Source: Pleurodeles waltl (Eukaryota; Chordata; Amphibia; Caudata; Salamandridae). Taken from it: a DNA stretch of 64,000 bases. The notes beneath the pieces were generated by a model that saw only the letters and a program-made list of their open reading frames with translations, was not told the DNA's origin and did not search any database. Within the stretch, counting starts at the first letter, position 1, and every line of letters starts with the position of its first letter. Position numbers and translations under genes: made by a program. Below are positions 22,294 to 34,442 of this stretch, piece after piece. The stretch spans positions 1,574,526,049 through 1,574,590,048 of the forward strand of contig NC_090445.1 of NCBI RefSeq assembly GCF_031143425.1, in the 5' to 3' direction.

Positions 22294-22655
22294 TTCAGTT
22301 TTTCATTTTTATAAATAAAAGATCAGTCTTGCTACTCACTTCTCATATTATTTTTATTTATTCATCCATCTCTGTTCAGTAACTAAAAAATAGCACCCAC
22401 ATCACACACTTGCATCATGAAACATGCGTGCATTTACAAAATATCAATGCGCCCTTTTTCACCTTTTGTTCGTGCTGTCCAGCATTATCATTTTTTGCTG
22501 AGGCAGTACAGCTTATACAAAAGGCTTTGACAGAGCCCACAGACAGTGGCGACTGCTTCCTCTTTAAAGTGGTGAGGCTATCAAGAATGCCCGTAGGCCC
22601 ATCCCTAAAACTCTCAAACGTGGTCCGTTGTAGAGTATTCAGAAACTGTCACGAT
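22294..22655. other. Unassigned DNA upstream of the L1
   Basis: The first part may be the L1 5' untranslated region. Nothing else is recognised. Confidence 0.3.
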
Positions 22656-23300
22656 TAGGAGCTCTGGAGTTAAAGCTGAAGACAGTGGGAATTTCTGACA
22701 CTGCCTAGCAGTGTGTAAAACAAAATAAAACAGCACAGTACATTAAAAAAAAAACAAAAAAATACATACCTGCCTACTCTGGCCCTCTTCGTCCTGCAGT
22801 TCCACAGCAAGGGGGTCTCTGAGCCAACTCCCCTCTACCAATCCTGGTGCTGCATTCCTGCTGCATAAGCACCATGAGAGAAGCACCAGGATTGGCTGGA
22901 GCGCGCTAGTTTGACGCTCCTTCAGACCCTGGGGGCCTGCTATCCACCCAGCATCTAAGACAGCTTAGGTGGAGAGGTTTAAAGTGCACGTCAGACTGGC
23001 CTTCGCAGTACAGCCGGCCAAAGTGACATGCGCACTTTAAACTGGAGTGCCCACCACTCCTACTTCCCGGCTGCCAGTCAGCAGTGATGGCCTGGCCCTA
23101 AAGCTTGGCTCGGGCTGGCTGGCTGCACAAAAAATAAAACGGTAATAAAGTGGTTTTATTACCGTTTTATTTTTCATTTTTGCGGCGCTGGCAGCAGGGT
23201 GGTCGTCGCTCCTCTGCCCTAAAGGAGGCACCCTCACTGCCAATAAGTCTCCAAAGCGAGACCTATTGGCTTTGCCAATGCTTGTTTATTAATGTATGCT
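22656..23300. repeat. Hairpin-rich non-autonomous repeat
   Basis: Three nested inverted repeats occur in series. Perfect 14-bp arms CCAATCCTGGTGCT lie at 22838-22851 and 22882-22895. GGTTTAAAGTGC at about 22976-22987 pairs with GCACTTTAAACT near 23032-23043. A perfect 20-bp pair lies at 23130-23149 and 23155-23174. The block ends with AAGCGAGACCTATTGGCTTT near 23254-23273, also found near 61701. No coding region is present. Confidence 0.7.
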
Positions 23301-26300
23301 AAATTAACAAAATGGCAAAATAATACTTGCATAGTAGGCATAATTGCCTTGTCTTGCCACAAAATTTATTCAACGGTTTTACATAATTTTGTCCTCTTTT
23401 GCCGCATAATTAAATTCACTCAGCTCCTACTACACGGGTTTCACGGTTCTGTTGCTCCCAATTTAGCCTAATCGCTCGTGTTTATGTTCATTTTAAAATT
23501 CACAAGAATTACGTTCGGATTTCTGTAGGTTTACGCCTGAATTTGCCAACAGTCCTTCTGTAGATAACAGGCTCCGCTGAACATCACTGGCTCTCGTTTG
23601 AAGTCGAATTTTAAGAAATGAAAAGGTGAACATTATTTAAAACGCCTGCCCTGGCGCTTTGCACGCTCGAGTGTCACTGTACTTATGAACATAATTCAAC
23701 ACGTGTTGATAACGAGAACTGAGAGATGCGCAGTGACGCACAGGGAAGGATACACGGCACCTGCGTTTTCAAACCCACCACCCTTCTATTTTGTATACCG
23801 CTGCTGTTGTCGCAGCAGGTTCAATGGCAGCTGCTATGCTTCTGACGTCGTGACTCCTCCCCTGCACAGCAGGGCATAACTGGAACGGGGCTTCCATCTG
23901 AAGCTGTAGGCGGCATTATTTTCTAGAGACTGGCAATTTATTATTAAATATCATAAACCTGCTACAGTCCCATGGGATCCTTTCCGGGAATGATGTAGAA
24001 TCATTGAATTGACCTAGTTCTGTGACGACAGGAAGCATTTTTCAGTATTTTTTTACCCCCACGAGTAAAGGTCCTTGCAATCTCGCTAGGTGGCCACTAG
24101 GCGGCGCAGTGTCCATAGCTTAGAACCTCGCAGGGTGTTAATAAGAAATCTCTGCCAATAAACTGCGGGTCTACTTGAAACTAAAAAACAAACAAATAAG
24201 CAGTCGCAATGCAATGGGTCTCGCATTTGCTCGAGTTAGAGCTATTAGCATTGTTAATTCCTAACTGGACTTTTCTTGCTACATAAAATGAAAAGTAAAA
24301 CAGTTGACATAACCAAGCAGATTCAAAGCACCAGGCCGCTATGAGCATGAGCGCGAAGGAGAGACCCAAAAAGAAAGAGAAATTCGCTCGCATCGAACGT
24401 ATCTGCAATGGTGCATTTATCCTTGTAACAGGGCCAGTCTCCAAGGCAGTAACAAACCCTCCCCAAGAAGGAACAAATGAAAAGCATTTACCAATGATGG
24501 TAAAGGATTTTTGAAAGTCAAGCCCACGAACGAGTGAAAGTGATGGGCATGCGGTGGTCATCAACAGGTCAAAGTGCTTGCTCGCTCGACCTAAAAAATG
24601 GTAATTCTTTAAAAAAATTAAAAAAAGATTGAAGAATGCTAGTTTGATCTTCTAAATGACGATGACAAAAGAGCTGTGAAGACTTAGGCTCTTGATAACT
24701 AGAGGAAATCTGCAGATCAAGCTGGTGCGTCAAGGTCGACCGAGCTGGGGACAAACCAGCACTGTGTTAGACTCCTATTGTGAACGATATGACTGGTTCT
24801 TGCTCAGTCCTCCCTGTAAGTTCTCCTGATTTCTAGTTGACCTCACCCGCCTCATATTCAGATGGAATTGGGCAGTGTAGCTTCCAAAACCTTTTGGTGC
24901 AAAAATAATCCCTTCCTTCGCCTATCTTGCAGTGGTTTCCCCAAAAACTTTAAATAGCCTCTCGATGCTGGGAAATCTGAAACAACAAGACCATGTAGTC
25001 AATTCAGCAAAATGCCGGAAGTGACATCACACGCCATTTCATCTTTACTTTTAATCACACACATGCTTATGCATACAAACACATTCACTCATACACACAC
25101 ACTCTTTTACATAAGCACACTCTCAACTGCAAGCATGCACACAACATGCATTTTAAATGTGTTTTTTACTTACCTCAGCTACCAAGGAGGATCATATTCT
25201 AGCTAACTGTACTCCATTTTGTATTACAATATTAGTGAATTATATATTATTATTCACTATCAATGTAATAAAGCCCCAAACAAGCTGTCCCTTTGTTCCT
25301 GGCACTGATTTTGCCTCCTTCGAGGCCAGGGGTCGCAAAGGCAGTGCCAGGGGTAGTATAGGGCAAGCTGGGGATCGCAGCTGTGACCCCTGGCGACTCC
25401 TAAATGACGTCAATGAACAAGACCCATCTTAAGGTGGCCGATTGAACCTGTTGCAAATCAAGATGAACAGTACTGATTCACTCAGAGCTCTGCTACTCAT
25501 ACCCAGTGCGTTAAGAGCTCAGTCCAGAAAAGCCAGGCTGACTCAGAGCTGTGCTCCTGATAATAACCAGACAAAAAAAAAACAGCATATGCTGCTATTT
25601 TTGCCAAAAGAAACACACAAAATACTTGATAGAAACAGAAATAGCTTCTGATAACATTGAAAACACACACCCATAATTATTCATCCATAGTGTTTTTCTT
25701 CGTAAGCTATACACTCTCTCACTCAGACGTCTCTGCGTTTGATAGTATACAAATAGTTACCTCCTAATGAACTGTTCTACCATTTCGCACATTCTGACAG
25801 TGCAGGTGGTGCAGCTCTAAAAACCTTACTCATGCCTGTCAGAGACAATGCCACGCATTGTAAGGATGGAGGCCTGACTGAAGAATGTTTGAGCAACAAC
25901 AGGAAATGCGTTGAACTGAAAAACCGAGAACATGCAAATGCTCATCACACGTATTGTGTAAGGAAAACAATAGCCCGCAGATATATTGTACACAATTCCC
26001 CATACCAAAGTGGTGCAGGAGAATAAAGTCCATCAGAATACTCAGCCAAGTGACAATGATGCTCAGGATATCAGACTCAGATGACCTTCATGATACAGTG
26101 ATACAGAATATTATATGGGGCATATTTTGCTGATTGTACTATGGAATATCGATCATAGGAATATCGTGTAAAGAATATCAGTGGGCAAAATATTGAAATG
26201 CAGGTACATACATAGTAAGAATAGACTTACCATTCTTAACTCCACATGTATGCACTGTGAAAATATAAATATGGTCAAGGTACATATTTGTGAGGGCGTG

Positions 26301-26328
26301 GTGTGGCCACCCGCACGATGGTCGCTTG
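23301..26328. other. Unassigned DNA
   Basis: No gene is recognised. A CA-rich tract lies at about 25055-25150. A minus-strand open frame at 24564-24181 (127 codons) has a hydrophobic stretch but no family match and is not called. 25290-25400 contains an inverted-repeat style segment built on GCCAGGGGTCGC and GCAGCTGTGACCCCTGGCG. Confidence 0.35.
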
Positions 26329-26473
26329 GAGCAAACCATACACAGCACACAAATAGGTGGAATCCCTCGGAACATCCGGGGATTCCACAAATAACACATG
26401 GCACGCCTCACCACACCCCCATGCTGAAACTTTTATCGTCTGGCCTGTTGCGTCAAAGGCCAGGAACATTACA
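26329..26473 (-). repeat. Gypsy 3' LTR, truncated
   Basis: It matches 31320-31464 of the 5' LTR from GGAGCAAACCATACACAGC to AACATTACA. The remaining roughly 230 bases, including the TATA-like region, are absent, so the left junction is a deletion or rearrangement. The short purine stretch GGAGGAA just upstream on the minus strand could be the polypurine tract. Confidence 0.85.
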
Positions 26474-26516
26474 TTCCTCCAACAAACACAAAAACGAAAA
26501 AACAAGGCATTATCAA

Positions 26517-29500
26517 TCAGTCACACAGGTGATCACGGAGCCTGATGGAAGGACAGGGGTTACTGCGCAGACCATACCGAGCAGACCCAGAACGGTGGGA
26601 CAACGACTCCAAGGCAGGTCCATCCCGGGGCTGCCCCACCTGGACTACAGCTGGAACGCCACTTCGCACACCACCGGAGTCACACGATGAACTCTCCAAG
26701 GCAGGTCCTGGACACACCGGCCCAGCATCGTCAAAGTCCGCAACCGCTTCATCACCATTGCTTTCCAACGAATGAAACCTCTTAAAGAAAGAGACGTTAC
26801 GCGTCACAGTCTCCGATTCCCGCTGGGCAACAACAGCAGACCCATTTCGCTGAACAATCTCCCACGGGACAGAATCAAACGGCATACGAAATTTACTCCC
26901 AGGCAGGGACTGCTTAAGCAATACCTGGTCGCCCACTTTGAGGTCAGATAAAACCGCTCGTTGAGTCCGGCTCGCTCGCTGATTAGACATCCGTCTCTTC
27001 TCTTGAGCAGAACCTGGAGTCAGGGGAGGAGGATTCCACGAGGGATGATGAGGAATAGCATCTACAGACGCTCGCCCAAATGCCAGGTGACTAGGTGCTC
27101 GATTCGTGGTAGAATGGGGCGTTTGCCTATAGTTCCGGAGAAATGAGAAAATGGCGAATTCCACAGCCTGACCTCCAGCTAGTGCAATTCTAATTACCTT
27201 ATTTAAAGTCCTCATAAATCTTTCTACCTCACCATTAGCTTGGGGCCAACGAGGGGTGATTCTGCGATGACGGGTTCCGGTACTTTTCAGATATCCAGCC
27301 AGCTCATTACTTTGAAAAGGTGGTCCATTGTCTGTTTTTATCTCTGCTATTAGACCATGAGTGGCCATGCTTTTTTCGATAACTGAAATCACCACTTCAG
27401 CAGTGAGTGCAGGGATGATCTCTACTTCTGGATACTTCGAGAAATCATCAATGATGACCATCGTGTGGCGTCCATCAGGTAAACTGCCAAAATCCAAACT
27501 CGCTGAGACCCACGGACCAGTCGGAGAAGGCTCAGTTTCGATGGGAACAGGCCTACTGGATTCACCAGTGGCCTGACACCACCTGCAAGATCTTACCAGG
27601 CTCTCAACCTGCTCATCCATCAGGGGAAACCACACCTTTGATCGGAGACGGCTCTTGGTTTTGACCATCCCTTGGTGGCCATTATGGGCTAACTCGACAA
27701 CTTTGGAGGTGAGGGATGATGGAATCACCAGCCGATTTCCCCTCAGGAGACACCCTGTAGCATCCGTAGTAAGTTCATCCTTAACACGGTACAGACTCCC
27801 AATGATCCGTTGAGACTCCGCATTCAGCAACGGCAATTGTCCCTTAAGACAATGCCATTGATTATTCTGCATGGCCAATAAAACCTTCTGCAAACATTCA
27901 TCACTTGTGGTCGCTTGTACAATTTCATCCATGGTCATTGGCAGTGGCAGGGACCGATCAGCGACATATCGGACACATTCTTCAGTTTCCAGAGCCTCCT
28001 CAACTTCTGTAACAGATGCAGCTCTAGGATGCCTCAACAAATAATCTGCCGGATTTTCAGATCCTGGGCGATACTCTAAAGTGCACCGATAGTCCTGTAA
28101 TTGCAACATCCATTTCTCAATTCGCAGAGGTGGCTTGGAAGCAGTCCCATTAAAGAGAGGAAGCAAAGGTTTATGATCAGTTGTTACCACAAACGGGCGA
28201 CCGTAAACATAGATGTGAAAATGCTTACAACCCCAGTGCACAGCGATTGCTTCTTTTTCGATTTGTGAATATCGCTGTTCCGTGTCAGTGAGTGACCGGC
28301 TGGCATACGCAACGGGGGACTAGTTTCCTTCTCCTTGATCCTGTAACAAAACTGCACCAAGGCCCTTTGGCCCAGCGTCAACTGCGAGTTTGGTATTTTT
28401 CCTCGGTTCGAAGTATCTTAGGACAGTTTCACTAGACAAAGCATCCTTGATGTTGTCAAAGGCAGTTTGCTCAGCAGATCCCCATGTCCACGGCTCAGAC
28501 CCTTTTGTGAGAGTTCTTAGAGGCTGCGTAAGGTTGGACAAGTCTTTCATAAATCTGCCACAGTAATTCACCATCCCTAGAAAGCTCCTCACTTCGGTGA
28601 TGTTGGTGGGAGGAAGTGCCCTCTTGATGTCATCCACCTTGGCTGGATCAGGGGTTACCCCACTGGCGGAAAATGTGTATCCGAAGAATTGTGTTCTGTC
28701 CTTTAGAAATTCTCACTTTTGACGGTGCAGGGTCAGTCCCGAATCTTGAATTCGCTGGAGTACCTTCTGCAACCTGGAGTGATGTTCCTCAATAGTAGGG
28801 GCATGAACAAGAATGTCATCACTGACATTGATAGTCCCCGGCAGACCTTCCAACATCTCCTGGACGACGTTCTGGAACACCTCCGCAGCACTGGACACTC
28901 TAAAACTCAAACGTTTATATCTCTGGAGCCCCACATGGGTGGAGAAAGTCGTGATATACCTGGATTCCTTGGCTAGCACCAATTGGTGGTATCCGGATCG
29001 GAGGTCCAATTTCGAAAACCACTTAGAGTCACGAAGTTCTCCCAATATATCATCAATAGTAGGGGTCAGATGTCTTTCTCTTTTTATGGCAGCATTGGGG
29101 AGGCGCATGTCCACACATATCCGCACTTCACCAGGCTGTTTGGGTTTCCTGGCTACGACAATCGGAGATACCCAAGGAGTAGGCCCAGACACCTTCTCAA
29201 TGATTCCCGCTTTCTCCAAATTATCCAACTCTCTTTCCACTTGTGGTCGAAGGTGGAACGCCACCCTCCGATGGCGGAGGGCTACCGGTTGCACAGTGGG
29301 ATCGATGTGTAGTTTAATTTCTCGGCCTTTTAGACACCCAATGCCCTTGAATATCCCATCATATCGGGCGACCAATTCCGCCACGGATTCTTGGTGAATG
29401 CTCAACGCAAATGTCACAATTGCTAATTGCTCCGCCGTCTTGCAACCTAACAGCATGCCCGTTCCCCCTTCTGTCACATATACCTTAGCAGGTGTGGATT

Positions 29501-30596
29501 GTGATCCATGAGTGATAACTGTCTGGAACATGCCTCTCAGAGTTAGCAGGGTGCTTTGCCCATAGGCATATACTTTAACGTTCGCCTTGGCCAGTGCCGG
29601 AGTTGGTGACATCCGGAAATGTTCCTCGGCAGCCAGTAAATTTATGGACGCTCCTGTATCCACCACTGCGACGATCTCATGCGGGCCCACGAGGATCTGA
29701 CACTTTGGAAGCTGTGATAGGCGATGACTGGATGGTCGGACGGCAAATAGAGAGTGTACAACATGGACTACAGCTTCGTCATCATCCATGTCACTTCCCC
29801 ACTCCGACTTTTCTGGAGGCGTCTCATCGATTGCAACGTTGACAGATGCACTTCGAGTGTTTTTCGATCGGCATACCTTTGCAAAATGATTTAACTTTCC
29901 ACAACTGGAACACACTTTCCCTCGAGCCGGGCACTCTGATGCCCTGTGTGGCACCCCACCACAATATCCACACTGTCTTGTTCGGGCCTTATTCCCCGTT
30001 TGTCGAGGTCGACTAGTAGGTGCCATGACCACATTGGTCACCTCTTCTTTGATGGGACGCTGTAAGGCTGCTTCCATGTGCGAAGCTCTGGCTCTTGACA
30101 GTTCTTCAGTGCGGCCCAACTGTAGGATATCGGGTAAGGATTTTCCAGATTCCTCGAGGATACGCTCCCTCAGCCTAAGGGACGCACACCCTTGGATAAG
30201 CTGTCCCCGGACTTCTTCAGTCTCATCAGTGAATCTGCATGTGCTCGCTAATTCTCTTAGTCTTAGGTGGAAAGCATCTAGCGATTCTTCCGTGTGTTGT
30301 CTTGCCTGTCTAAATATGAACCTTTCATAGTCCGTGTTGACCATGGGTTCAAAGTGTCTGTTGAGCGCTGCTATCAGCGTAGCATGTGTTTTGGGCTCAT
30401 TCTCCACAAGATTTTTCGCTATCTTGTATATGTCTTTACCTCCTATGTGGATTAGTAATGCACGCTTCTGGTCATCTTCTACTTTGGTGGCCTCAAAGAA
30501 CAGGAGTACTCTTTCTACCCACTCTTTCCACTTTGGAGCCTGGGCAGATGGCGCCCCCTCTACAATGAAAGGTTCGACCGGGGGTATTGCAGACAT
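26517..30596 (-). pseudogene. Gypsy gag-pol polyprotein with two in-frame stops
   Basis: A single frame of about 1,360 codons starts MSAIPPVEPFIVEG. Residues 1-190 are a gag/retrotransposon capsid-like region. Two CX2CX4HX4C zinc knuckles lie near 209-222 and 229-242. The protease motif VVDTGASINLL is near 311-321. The RT follows from about 450, with LDLRSGYHQL and the catalytic NVSDDILVHA (SDD in place of the usual YVDD). A TGA at 28713-28715 interrupts the RT after LTLHRQK, and a TAG at 28320-28322 interrupts RNase H after DQGEGN. The frame then continues with RNase H, the integrase zinc finger (HNGHQGMVKT, CRWCQ) and the D,D,E core (TDNGPPFQS, NGEVERFMRTL), with a C-terminal tail. No frameshift is seen. 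The roles are capsid, polyprotein cleavage, cDNA synthesis and integration. Confidence 0.92.
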
Positions 30597-31088
30597 AGTG
30601 ACTTGTTGGGCTTAATCCTCCTGTGTGGGCACTAGGTGTATTAGTGTTCTTCTGTGCCTCCAACACTCCCCTATCAGCATTGATCTGTGTACAAGAAACA
30701 CCTTGCTGTAGTTTGTTTTCCTTTTTTTTTTCTTCAATCTTGTAACAATTATTTTTTTGTTTGTTGATAAAACCACCCAAAAAAAATGTTTGGGATTCTA
30801 AATCAGCAGGGGCTACTGGACCTTAGAAAGTGCTTTTTCTTTGCCCTGATTCTCAGAGCCGGCACGAGCACCGTGTCCTGCACGGCCGCCGCTCTGTTTC
30901 CTTTCTTCGTAATTATTTCCCTTAGAGCCGGCACGAGCACCGCTTGTTGGGCGGCCGCCGCTCTCGTTTGTTTGACTTTGATTTTTTTTTGTAGGAGGCT
31001 GTGCCTCTATCGCGCAAGCACCGCGTCGTGCACGCGGCAATGCTGGGAACAGCCAGGGGCGAGAGTTCGCACACCCTGGCCGCCAATT
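30597..31088 (-). other. Gypsy leader with primer-binding-site region
   Basis: This lies between the 5' LTR and gag. Directly after the LTR the minus strand reads AATTGGCGGCCAGGGTGTG. A TGGCGGCC... primer-binding site is plausible, but the tRNA was not recognised. A 68-bp unit is tandemly repeated (copies starting about 30855 and 30924, sharing AGAGCCGGCACGAGCACCG and GGCCGCCGCTCT), with a degenerate third copy to about 31060. Confidence 0.6.
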
Positions 31089-31464
31089 TGTAGTGTTGTA
31101 GCTCTTATAAGAGCTACATCACGCGTTTATCAGGAGGCGCGTATGAGGCAGTAAAAACACTCACTGAGACTTAGCGTTTGTTAAATGGACCGGCGTGGTC
31201 CGACAGGGGCCTCGGTCAGGGAACTTCCCGACAGCACAGCACCCCTGTGCTTACGGCGTGGCAACTCCCCTAGAGACCACGCCTCCTCTTTATTTTATAG
31301 CTCCGGGCCGGAGGCCACAGAGCAAACCATACACAGCAAACAAATAGGTGGAATCCCTCGGAACATCCGGGGATTCCACAAATAACACATGGCACGCCTC
31401 ACCACACCCCCATGCTGAAACTTTTATCGGCTGGCCTGTTGCGTCACAGGCCAGCAACATTACA
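31089..31464 (-). repeat. Gypsy 5' LTR
   Basis: 376 bp, starting TGTAATGTTGCTGG and ending CAACACTACA on the minus strand, so it has TG...CA ends. It contains a self-complementary GTAGCTCTTATAAGAGCTAC near its inner end and a TATA-like promoter (see next entry). Confidence 0.88.
31285..31300 (-). promoter_or_regulatory. LTR TATA-like box and overlapping polyadenylation hexamer
   Basis: The minus strand reads GCTATAAAATAAAGAGGAGG. TATAAAA is the likely Gypsy promoter box, and the overlapping AATAAA could act as the polyadenylation signal of the downstream LTR. The truncated 3' LTR lacks this segment. Confidence 0.55.
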
Positions 31465-32061
31465 TCCTCTTTCAGGCAGCTGTGTCAGTATTAGAGTTGT
31501 GGGGGCATGGCAAGGTGGGATGTTTTGGAACTTACGTGGTCCCTACTCCTCAGAATCCTTGCTGCTGTGCCAAGCCTCATACTGGACCACCGCAAGTGCC
31601 ATTTTGTTTTATTTTTGTCTTCAAAATGCGCTTCACATACTTTCAGATGCCTGAGGAAGAAGGAACTCTGGAAAGAATAGGCAACATGGGCCAGTATATC
31701 AATATTTTTAGCTTTTGCCTCAGAGTTTTCTAGTAGACCATCGTTTATTAATCACATGCCAACAGCACAAGTTGTTGCACCACTGACTGACTTTTCCTAA
31801 ATATATCTATGGATATTCCTATTTATACATAACATCCTGTTTCTTGGAATGTTAGTCTGTGCTTCCTTTTTTAACTGAGGAGATTTGTTAATTATCATCT
31901 TTTTGTCATTTGGCCGACCTCATGGTGAACTCCAGCTCACAATCTTCACGAAGAGTAATTCTTAAATTACACAACACTGCTGCCATTATTTCTCTTTCAT
32001 TCATTATATTTTGACAGGTGTTATCTGTTGATATTTTATCTCATCATTTGATGGGAAGGAC
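31465..32061. other. Unassigned DNA
   Basis: The right flank of the Gypsy insertion. No gene or repeat family is recognised. Confidence 0.35.
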
Positions 32062-32064
32062 TTA

Positions 32065-32627
32065 GGGCCTCATTACGAGGCTGGCGGTCTTGAGACTGCA
32101 TGCCCCATGGTTGCGGTGGGACCGCTGCACTCCAAGCGGTTCGACAGCCACAATACGACCCTGGTGGTGGGACCACCAGGGGACTGTCACCACCGCCTGG
32201 AACATAGTTCCTGGCGACATGGCGGTTGTCGGAGTCGTGCTCAGCCACAGCGGCGCTGAGTTCAGTGCCGCCATGCTGATCACAAGTCCATTTTCCACCC
32301 GCCTTTTCATGGCGGGGACCCTGCCATGAAAAAGCTTTTGGAAGCCCGATGCTGGGGGCCACAGGGAGGCCGCTGCACTGCCCACGACCATGTCAAAGGC
32401 AGTGCAGGAGCAGCCCCCCTGCCCAGCAGCCTTGGAGCCGAGGGCAATGCTGCTGCATCATTTCCGCTGGGCTGACCAGCGGAAACCTCCGATTGCAGAG
32501 GTTTACACCCGTCAGCCCAGTGGAAACCTTGTAAAAGGCCTGGGGGTAGACTGCCAGCTCTGCGGTGGTCTCTTCTCCATGGGGCTGGTGGGCAGATGGT
32601 AGGCCCGCCAGCCTCATGATGAGGCCC
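32065..32627. mobile_element. 563-bp Harbinger-type MITE
   Basis: TIRs GGGCCTCAT(T/C)A(C/T)GAGGCTGGCGG lie at both ends, flanked by TTA (32062-32064 and 32628-32630). The interior is rich in GGCGG/CCGCC, as in the full-length Harbinger at 2899. No coding capacity. It would depend on a Harbinger transposase supplied in trans. Confidence 0.88.
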
Positions 32628-32734
32628 TTAGTCAATAAATCAAAGTGATAAAAAAAAACTGTCATTACATTATAAACCTTTTTCTAGCCAGCATTGTGAT
32701 GCCTTTACCACTGCTATGACTGAATCTTTATCAA

Positions 32735-33560
32735 TCAAAATGAATAACTCATTAACATCTATTCCTAAGAATTTTGCACCATCTACTTTGGCCACCACTC
32801 TTCGTAAAGTAATTTCTGGCAGTGGGAATAAAAGGCCAAATAGGATCCAGTATATGCCCTTTTAAAACACCACCTATGCTCACGCAAGAGGATCTCACTG
32901 AGGAGATTAAGAATTTAAAACTTTTCATCATGGAAATTAACAATACCTTACAGAGAACTGAAGAAAAGTGGTAGTTTGGAGTCAAGAGTAACAGAAGTAG
33001 AACAATGAGTTAGTGATGCACAAGATGTCATTGCCAAAGGTAACTCTATTGGCCAAAGAAATAATAAAAACAAAAAACAAAAAAAAACAAGCTGAAGTTT
33101 TGGAAAATAGGCAAAACAATCTAAGCATCTATGGTACTCCTGAACGGGGTGAAGGTTCTGATATGACCTTCTTTTTAAAACAAATATTCCAAAAATAATT
33201 GATCTACCTGGCTGTTCAACCCTCACTATACAAATGACCCATCATGTTGGTCCTAGATCTATCTCATCACTCCATTAGACCTAGAGGCATCATTATTTTC
33301 TGTCTGCAGTTCACTGATCTCAGGTTAAACCTCTCAGCAGCAAAGCAAAGAAAGCAGATGATGTGGTCTGGTAAACTGTATTTTTCAAGCAAGATGTTGT
33401 AAGGACAATGGCAAACAGATCCAAAGAATTATTTGAACTGCGTCCACTCCTAAAATCTACAAAGACGAGATTTGGTCGTATTCATCTGTGTTTATTTAAA
33501 TTCACTTTTAAAGACAAAACCACCATTTATGAAACTCCTGCCCAATTAAAATAATTTCTC
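32735..33560 (+). pseudogene. L1-type ORF1 fossil
   Basis: Reading through stops and frame changes gives LTEEIKNLKLFIMEINNTLQ (coiled coil). Then comes LENRQNNLSIYGTPERGEGS, matching the LENRSRRNNLRIxGIPE hallmark of L1 ORF1p. The C-terminal domain follows (LKSTKTRFGRIHLCLFKFTF, TIYETPAQLK). ORF1p is the RNA-binding chaperone of L1 particles. The copy is heavily decayed. ORF2 is not seen downstream because a piggyBac-like element begins at about 33733. Confidence 0.72.
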
Positions 33561-34442
33561 AATCAACACAGGGGGAGGATATGTCCTGTTTTGTTGTCTA
33601 CATTTTGTCTCTACTCCCCTGTCTAGATAAATATCTTTTGCATGTCTTTGTTTTGGTATCTTTTTCCTCTACAGGTCTCCTGTGTGCCAAACAGAAGCAG
33701 CTGGTTATATCCTTTGTCCATGTGTCACTAACCCCTTAATTGCTGAGCTGTTTCTCCTCCAGTACTGAGCCCTTTTTTGGCTATTTGGAATAGTTTGAGC
33801 TTGGGGCTCGGTAACCTTTTTCCACATAAGCTATCCATGCCAAATGTGCGTTCTTTTTCTCTAACATACGGGGGGTTCAAATAGTGCTCAAGGCTTGTGG
33901 ATTCCCCTGGAGGGGATTGAGAAAATAGGCAAAATATAGCGAAATTGTGAGTTTTGTGGGGAAAATAGGAAAAATATAAAGGTTTTGTGTTTTTTTCCTA
34001 AAAATGTAATCAACGAATAGTTAGTTGTGCTGAAGTCACCATCTTCCCAGCTTTCAGAAATATGCTGGGCTGAATAAAATAACTACTTTTTACCACAGTT
34101 TGGGCATTTTTCGAAGAGGTAGCCCATTTTTCAGATTTTATTTTTTTGTGCCTTCAACCTACTTCCAGTTTGTGGTGGAAACCAGTATGAAACTCATGGG
34201 TGATCCAGGAAAGCTATACTTTTTTTGGAAGTAGACGAAATTCCAAATTCAACAAGCGGTGGTATCTGTAGATCCCTCAAGGTTTCACAAATAAAAGTGT
34301 TGAAATAAAGAAATATTGAAAATGAGTAGGAAAAAAACAGCGATTTGTGACATTTTCATCAGCAACTTTTTGTCACGATGGCCGATTTACAAAAGCAATA
34401 TACCATTACAACTGCTAGATCCTTTTGTTTGCAGGATATATA

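Larger units (their letters stand above)
26329..31464 (-). mobile_element. Gypsy-type LTR retrotransposon, nearly intact
   Basis: The minus-strand element has a complete 376-bp 5' LTR on the right and a shortened 3' LTR on the left. Between them is a roughly 490-bp leader and a single gag-pol frame. Domain order is gag, two zinc knuckles, aspartic protease, reverse transcriptase/RNase H, integrase: the Gypsy (Ty3) order. The shared LTR parts differ at about 4 of 145 positions, so the insertion is fairly recent. Two in-frame stops and the truncated 3' LTR disable it. No target duplication was found because the 3' LTR outer end is missing. Confidence 0.92.

Noticed and set aside
24181..24564. 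127-codon minus-strand open frame with a hydrophobic stretch
   Set aside because: No family resemblance, and the flanking DNA shows no splice or promoter context.
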